Shown: positions 59,401 to 64,000 of the stretch, piece by piece
Layout of the letters: each line of letters begins with the position of its first letter
Position numbering within the stretch: the first letter of the stretch is position 1
Source of the DNA: Luscinia megarhynchos
Taxonomy: Eukaryota > Chordata > Aves > Passeriformes > Turdidae
Reading direction: 5' to 3'
Length of the DNA: 64,000 nt
Assembly (NCBI GenBank): GCA_034336665.1
Contig: CM067568.1
Span: 15,719,983 to 15,783,982, forward strand
Made by a program: the position numbers and the translations under genes
The notes under the pieces: generated by a model
Database searches by the model: none
Told to the model about the DNA's origin: nothing
Seen by the model: only the letters and a program-made list of their open reading frames with translations

Positions 59401-62400
59401 TGAATATAACTTTGGGAATGTCTTAATTTTGCTCATTAATATGTTTATCACTTGTTGTAAAGCAGGTACTATATTTTAACACAGTATTCACTATTAAAAT
59501 TTAGTATGCTTTATAGCTTATTATTACACAAACCAGCTTTAAAGCACCCTGAGCTATAAACTGGTTTTCTAGCCGACATTTGGGTAAAACTCCTCAAAGT
59601 GCTGCAGTGATTGTACTAAATTAGAGCCTGTGTAAGTGCTGTACATAAAAGGATGAATCTACAATAAACTCCTGAGGCAGAAATCAAGGACATCAAACTT
59701 CCAGTAAGCCCACCTTTCAAAATGTTTCGGTCCAGTGAAATCCCTTAATTCATAACGCTTATCACTCTTTTTTTTTCTAATCTTAATCTCCTTTCTCATG
59801 TTTGCCTTGCCCTTAGTGTCTCTGCATAGGGAGGGGATTTCCTCCTAGAGTGCTTAATTCAGACTTGTAAGTTTTATATTTTCATACATTTAAGTTCCCA
59901 CAGCTCTGTGGTTTTACATGATGCCTCCTTTCTCTTTGCCATCCAAACATTGCTTAGCCCATGTGAAGCCATCAAAGCTGTTGCAGCTGCTCACAAGCAC
60001 TTATACTCCTGCCTCTGGCTTTCTGTCCTGCTTTCTTCATGTTGCCTGTTTTTTGGTATTTCTACTAGGATTGTCTCTCCTTCCTTCCCAGGCAAAATAA
60101 TTTCCGTGGGATATGCTTTTCCCTCCTTCCAGAAGCTTTTCTTTTATATTGGTGTAACTTCTGTTCTGCCTTGACTTCTGTATCATCAAAACCAGCCCAG
60201 AATGTTTTAGAGGAAAAGGGATAAAGTACATACATATACTAAGATACAGTATTTTGATTTCATTTGTGATTCCACATCTTATGCTTCATTATTTGCATTG
60301 TAGGCTCTTCTCTGGCAAACCCATAGTCATTTTTCCCTGGGATTTAGAACAGAGCTGTAGATTCCTTGTGCTTTCCATACTGGGGGGATTTAAATCTGCA
60401 ACTTTTCAAAAAGTGCCCTTAAGTCTCATCATCCTGTCCTTTCTGCTTCCTATCCATTCCCTAATATGGGACTGTGCTGTCACAGTGCCAGTGGTGGAAT
60501 GCAATTAGGCTTCTGTGCCCAAGTGAGCCCTTCCATGGCCCCAGACTGCTCCTATCCTGTTCATGGAGATAACTCCAGCGTGGGTGGAAGACACGTACCA
60601 GGTGCGAGATGTTCATGGCACATCAGGGGCTCCTCTCTCCCCCTGAGAGCTGTGAAATCTATTCAACAGCACCTGAAACATGAGGAAAACACATTACTCT
60701 AATCAACAGGACAGTCCTTGTAGTTATCCCCTTACTGTTAATGATTCTTCTGTTTAATTCCAGTTTTGCATTATTCATTTCTTAATTTTCAAGGAAAGGC
60801 CAAAAGGATAGGCAGTGGGATGCCAGAGCAGATTTATTCACTTACATGAGAATATAAGTGAGCTTGTACCATGGCCAGATAGTTTCTTTTGATTAAAATC
60901 CAATTATCAACACTCAGTTTTTCACCTAAGGGCAACTCTAAACTGTCCTTTCTTCTTGCAGTTGAGAATTCCTGCAGCACAAGAGAACTGCTGGGGTAGA
61001 ACAGTGCAGCCTGCCTCTGCTCTTGGTGACTAGCATTATCTTAAGACCCAAAATAAGGCTGAATTGCCTGGGACTGTCTCACTGCAGGAGCAGACAAACG
61101 AGGTTGTGTTGGTGCACTACATTGTGTAACTCCTTAGAGGTAGATTGTACAAAGGAAGTGAGCAGTGGTGAAGAGCACAGTCTGTGCCTAAGGGCCCAAG
61201 TGCTGGATTTGATGCCTGACATAGCTCTAAAAAGAACTTTTGACTCCTGCTGTTTTCACCCACTCACCTTTTCATGCAACTTTGCAGTCAGTCCTTGTCT
61301 CTCTAGTAAAACAGCAGTGACCCAGTACTACATAGTGAAAAGGAGCTGGAAGAAAAATTCTAAAACCTTAATGTTTGCAGAGCTACTTTGTAGTTGCCTT
61401 TCCTCTCCTAACTAGAACTACTCTAATTTCTTCTGCAGCTTCCTCTTGTTTTCATATGGCCTGTGGCATGAACAGTATCAGTGGGGAAGACCAATACACT
61501 GGATTTCTTACCAGCCCTATAATGGTATTGGACTGGGCCTTGAGCTTAGACTTTTTGAAGAAAGTTCATAAGCTGGAACTCAAGGCTTGTCTAATGTGAC
61601 ATAGGAAAAAAACTTTTAAAGTGTGAATTCTTTATTTTTGAAGTATTCTCACTAATCCAGTGGGTAGGTGTTCTTGATAGCAGTTAGAGATGCTTTAATT
61701 AACCATGACTTTTTTTAAAAAAGGAACAAGCATTTCATTGTTTTGTAGCTTTCAGATTGTCTGTCAGCTGAGGGATGTCTGCAATTAATCAAAGTGATTA
61801 TGGCTAACTGATTGAATTATGGTTGCTTTTGAAGGGCTAGTATGTCCTGTTAAGATCCAGCAGTGTTATTCACTGGTGGCAGAATCACATGTAAATCCAG
61901 GTGTTTGGGGGTGTCTGTAACTGTAACATAAAGAGCAGAGTTCAAGCACACACTGGTATGGATGTGCAGAATGGGCCTGAACACTTCTGGGTTGCATTTT
62001 GGAGCAGGATTTGGAGCACCTGAAATCACTGCCAGTGCTGGAGAGTCCCAGTGTGGAAAAAGTGGTGTTCTGGAGCCACCCTCTGACTGTTCCACAGTAT
62101 TGCAGTACACGGCTGAGTTTGCTCCCTGATGTTGGGCATCAGAAGTTCATCAGTTCATCACTGTGCAATGTTGTTGCCCTTTAAATATAGTTCTGTAATG
62201 CTTTCCTGTACAGTTCTACAGGGAATTATCACCCCCAGCAGAACTCCTCCCCTTGGAATCTTGTCAGCAAGGCTTTCTGTGCTTGGTACTACCACCTGCA
62301 CTCTGGCCTGGACTGATAGAGAGAGACAAAACCGGCCAACACAAGTTCAAGTTCTTTGATGTAGAAAGAAGTGAATCTCTCCTGTAGCAGCTGTTTTATG

Positions 62401-62476
62401 ACTTGGACACAGCCTCTGGGAGGAGTAGCTGAGGAGGCAGAGTGTGGTGTGGTGACACTGTCCCTTCTCTCCACAG
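56479..62476 (+). other. MOB2: MOB2 intron 3
   Basis: 5,998 bp with GTAAGT donor and CTCTCCACAG acceptor; a phase 2 intron splitting a Thr codon. The stretch 56.7-57.4 kb is somewhat richer in G+C than its surroundings, but I recognise no repeat or exon there. Frames such as 57654-58007 (about 117 codons) lack splice-site support. Confidence 0.92.
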
Positions 62477-62601
62477 ACAGTACTACTGGTATGATGAGCG
62501 GGGAAAGAAGATCAAGTGCACTGCTCCTCAGTACGTTGACTTCGTCATGAGCTCGGTGCAGAAACTAGTGACAGATGAGGATGTCTTTCCAACAAAATAC
62601 G
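62477..62601 (+). CDS. MOB2: MOB2 fourth coding exon
   Basis: This 125-nt exon has acceptor CTTCTCTCCACAG (ending 62476) and donor GTATGG at 62602, a weaker but valid donor. It completes the split Thr codon and ends with one base of a Gly codon. It encodes residues 123-163: the QYYWYDERGKK motif, KCTAPQYVDFVMSS and VQKLVTDEDVFPTKY. This is the central MOB domain, including the YxWxDE and APxYVD blocks shared across the family. It carries Ile where mammalian MOB2 has Val before KCTAPQ. Six kilobases of intron separate it from the previous exon. Confidence 0.96.
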
Positions 62602-63923
62602 GTATGGCCGCTTCCTGAGGCTCCTTGGGGGTGCCATCAGAAAAGTGAAAGTTGGCATTCATGTGTATGAATACCAGACAGCTTTCTCACTTCTGTTTGA
62701 TGGGTTTTAGTTTGGTTTTTTTACATATAGTTTTCTTTCTTTGCATGTTTTTTTTTTGCAGTTTTGGTTGTTTGGGGTTTTTTTTTAAGGAAGATGAAAA
62801 GTTTGGTTGATTATTGCAGTAAAAAAAAGACTTACACTCTTGGTGTATGAACTGGGGTGAAAGTCTCACAAACCTGGTCCCTTGGCCTGTATGTCATCAT
62901 CAGTACCCCTTTTTTCTTCAGGCGTTTTGAGATGCTCTAGCCTGGGTTTATACAGGATAAAATTCTGAAAACAGTCAGCATTTGTGTGTTCGATACAGTT
63001 CTACTGATAGCAAACTTCAGCCTTTTTGTGGCTTTACTATTTCCATTAGAGCCTCAATGCATTAAGAAATGTGGGTAATAAACTGGATTGCAGCAATGTG
63101 GCTTCCTTTCTTTGCCCAAGGCTCTGCATTGTCTCTCAAGAGTGTTTGCACTTTCCCCTTTCCCATACAAAGATTAAATAAGAATGTGATTTTTAAGAGC
63201 TGAAAAGCAATGGCAAAGTAATTTTAACTCAAATTTGTATCCTAACAAGATTGCTACATGCAATGCCTTTGGTTAAGGGGAAGAAAATAGAAACTTGAAG
63301 CTGTTGTAGGTGGGATTAATCAGGACTAAAAGCAGCTGGCTTCATGAGCCACTTCAACAGGTAATTGGGAAACTAGGACATTACAATATAAGACATTACA
63401 GTATAGAAAACATCAGGCTAGCAGCCTTTGCTTATAAGCAGCTTGATCTGGAAGGAGGCAGTTTCTTTTCCCCTTTGATAGAATTTCAACAATGAAATGA
63501 GGGAATACATTATATAAAGTTATGTACAAACTGGCACACACCACCCAGGCCCATGCACCTTGGCCTCCATTTTAGGATTTCTGAGTTGGTGTCCTGGGGG
63601 AAAATCCACTCCTGAACAAACTAGATAAGGACACAGAAGAACCTCTCATTTTTACAGTCAGTATTAAAAAAGGTAGTGGCTTTAGAGAACAACTACACTT
63701 GCTACCTGATTTTTGAACCCTTAAGGTTTAAAATTTAACATCCAATGAAAATGCTTAATACCTCCTTAGCTTTGTCCCCCAAATTCCTGTTGAAATAGGA
63801 TCATATGACACAGGGCCCTCATTTGCTATTTAAGTTGGACTGGTTGCTCTCACCCAAACTGCTGCTGTGGGGCTGACAGTGAGCAGCTGGTGCTATCATG
63901 GTGTTTCTCCATCTTCCTTTCAG
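62602..63923 (+). other. MOB2: MOB2 intron 4
   Basis: 1,322 bp with GTATGG donor and TTCCTTTCAG acceptor; a phase 1 intron splitting a Gly codon. It holds T-rich tracts near 62700-62790 and nothing else I can assign. Confidence 0.92.
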
Positions 63924-64000
63924 GCAAGGAATTCCCAAACTCCTTTGAGTCCCTAGTGAAGAAGATCTGCAAGTACCTGTTCCATGTGCTGGCCCATATC
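63924..64000 (+). CDS. MOB2: MOB2 fifth coding exon, truncated by the window edge
   Basis: The exon follows acceptor TTCCTTTCAG (ending 63923) and completes a Gly codon. It then reads GKEFPNSFESLVKKIC and KYLFHVLAHI, stopping because the window ends on a full codon. The His codon at 63995-63997 (residue 188) aligns with the first of the two zinc-ligand histidines of MOB proteins; the second, five residues later, is outside. Human MOB2 is about 237 residues, so roughly 80 C-terminal residues are missing. They would include the rest of the helical core, the terminal stop and the 3' UTR. The 3' end of this exon cannot be placed here. Confidence 0.95.

Overview
This is a vertebrate nuclear genome window, most probably from a bird. 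The coding sequence is broken into short exons by long AT-rich introns with standard GT-AG splice sites, there is one sharp CpG island, and the recognisable interspersed repeats are CR1 LINE 3' ends, the dominant repeat family of avian genomes. Nothing looks bacterial or viral: there are no operons, no ribosome binding sites and no long intact ORFs. Most open frames in the window are chance frames.

The only gene I can name is MOB2 (MOB kinase activator 2), on the + strand and cut by the right edge. Its main first coding exon sits in the CpG island (ATG at 36146, donor after 36255). An 18.8-kb intron follows, then exons at 55028-55188, 56385-56478, 62477-62601 and 63924-64000 (truncated). All junctions keep the frame and join to 189 codons that match vertebrate MOB2, up to the first zinc-binding histidine of the MOB fold. 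About the last third of the protein lies beyond the window.

Two further pieces look like unrecognised MOB2 exons. At 11831-11868 a short ATG-started segment ends at a strong donor in exactly the phase needed to splice to the exon at 55028; this would be an alternative first exon 24 kb upstream of the CpG island. At 37291-37545 a 255-nt segment has a good acceptor and a consensus donor. It is open in one frame from end to end and fits in frame between the CpG-island exon and the exon at 55028, adding 85 residues to the N-terminal tail.

Layout: 1-10 kb is AT-rich sequence without a recognisable gene; about 10.0-10.6 kb holds an ancient CR1 fragment; 11.5-11.9 kb holds the candidate upstream exon; 17.6-17.9 kb a CR1 3' end; 17.9-35.9 kb is gene-poor; 35.87-36.38 kb is the CpG-island promoter; 36.3-64 kb is the MOB2 body, with another CR1 in intron 1 (47.5-47.9 kb). 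No tRNA, rRNA or CRISPR array was seen, and no second protein-coding gene could be supported on either strand.
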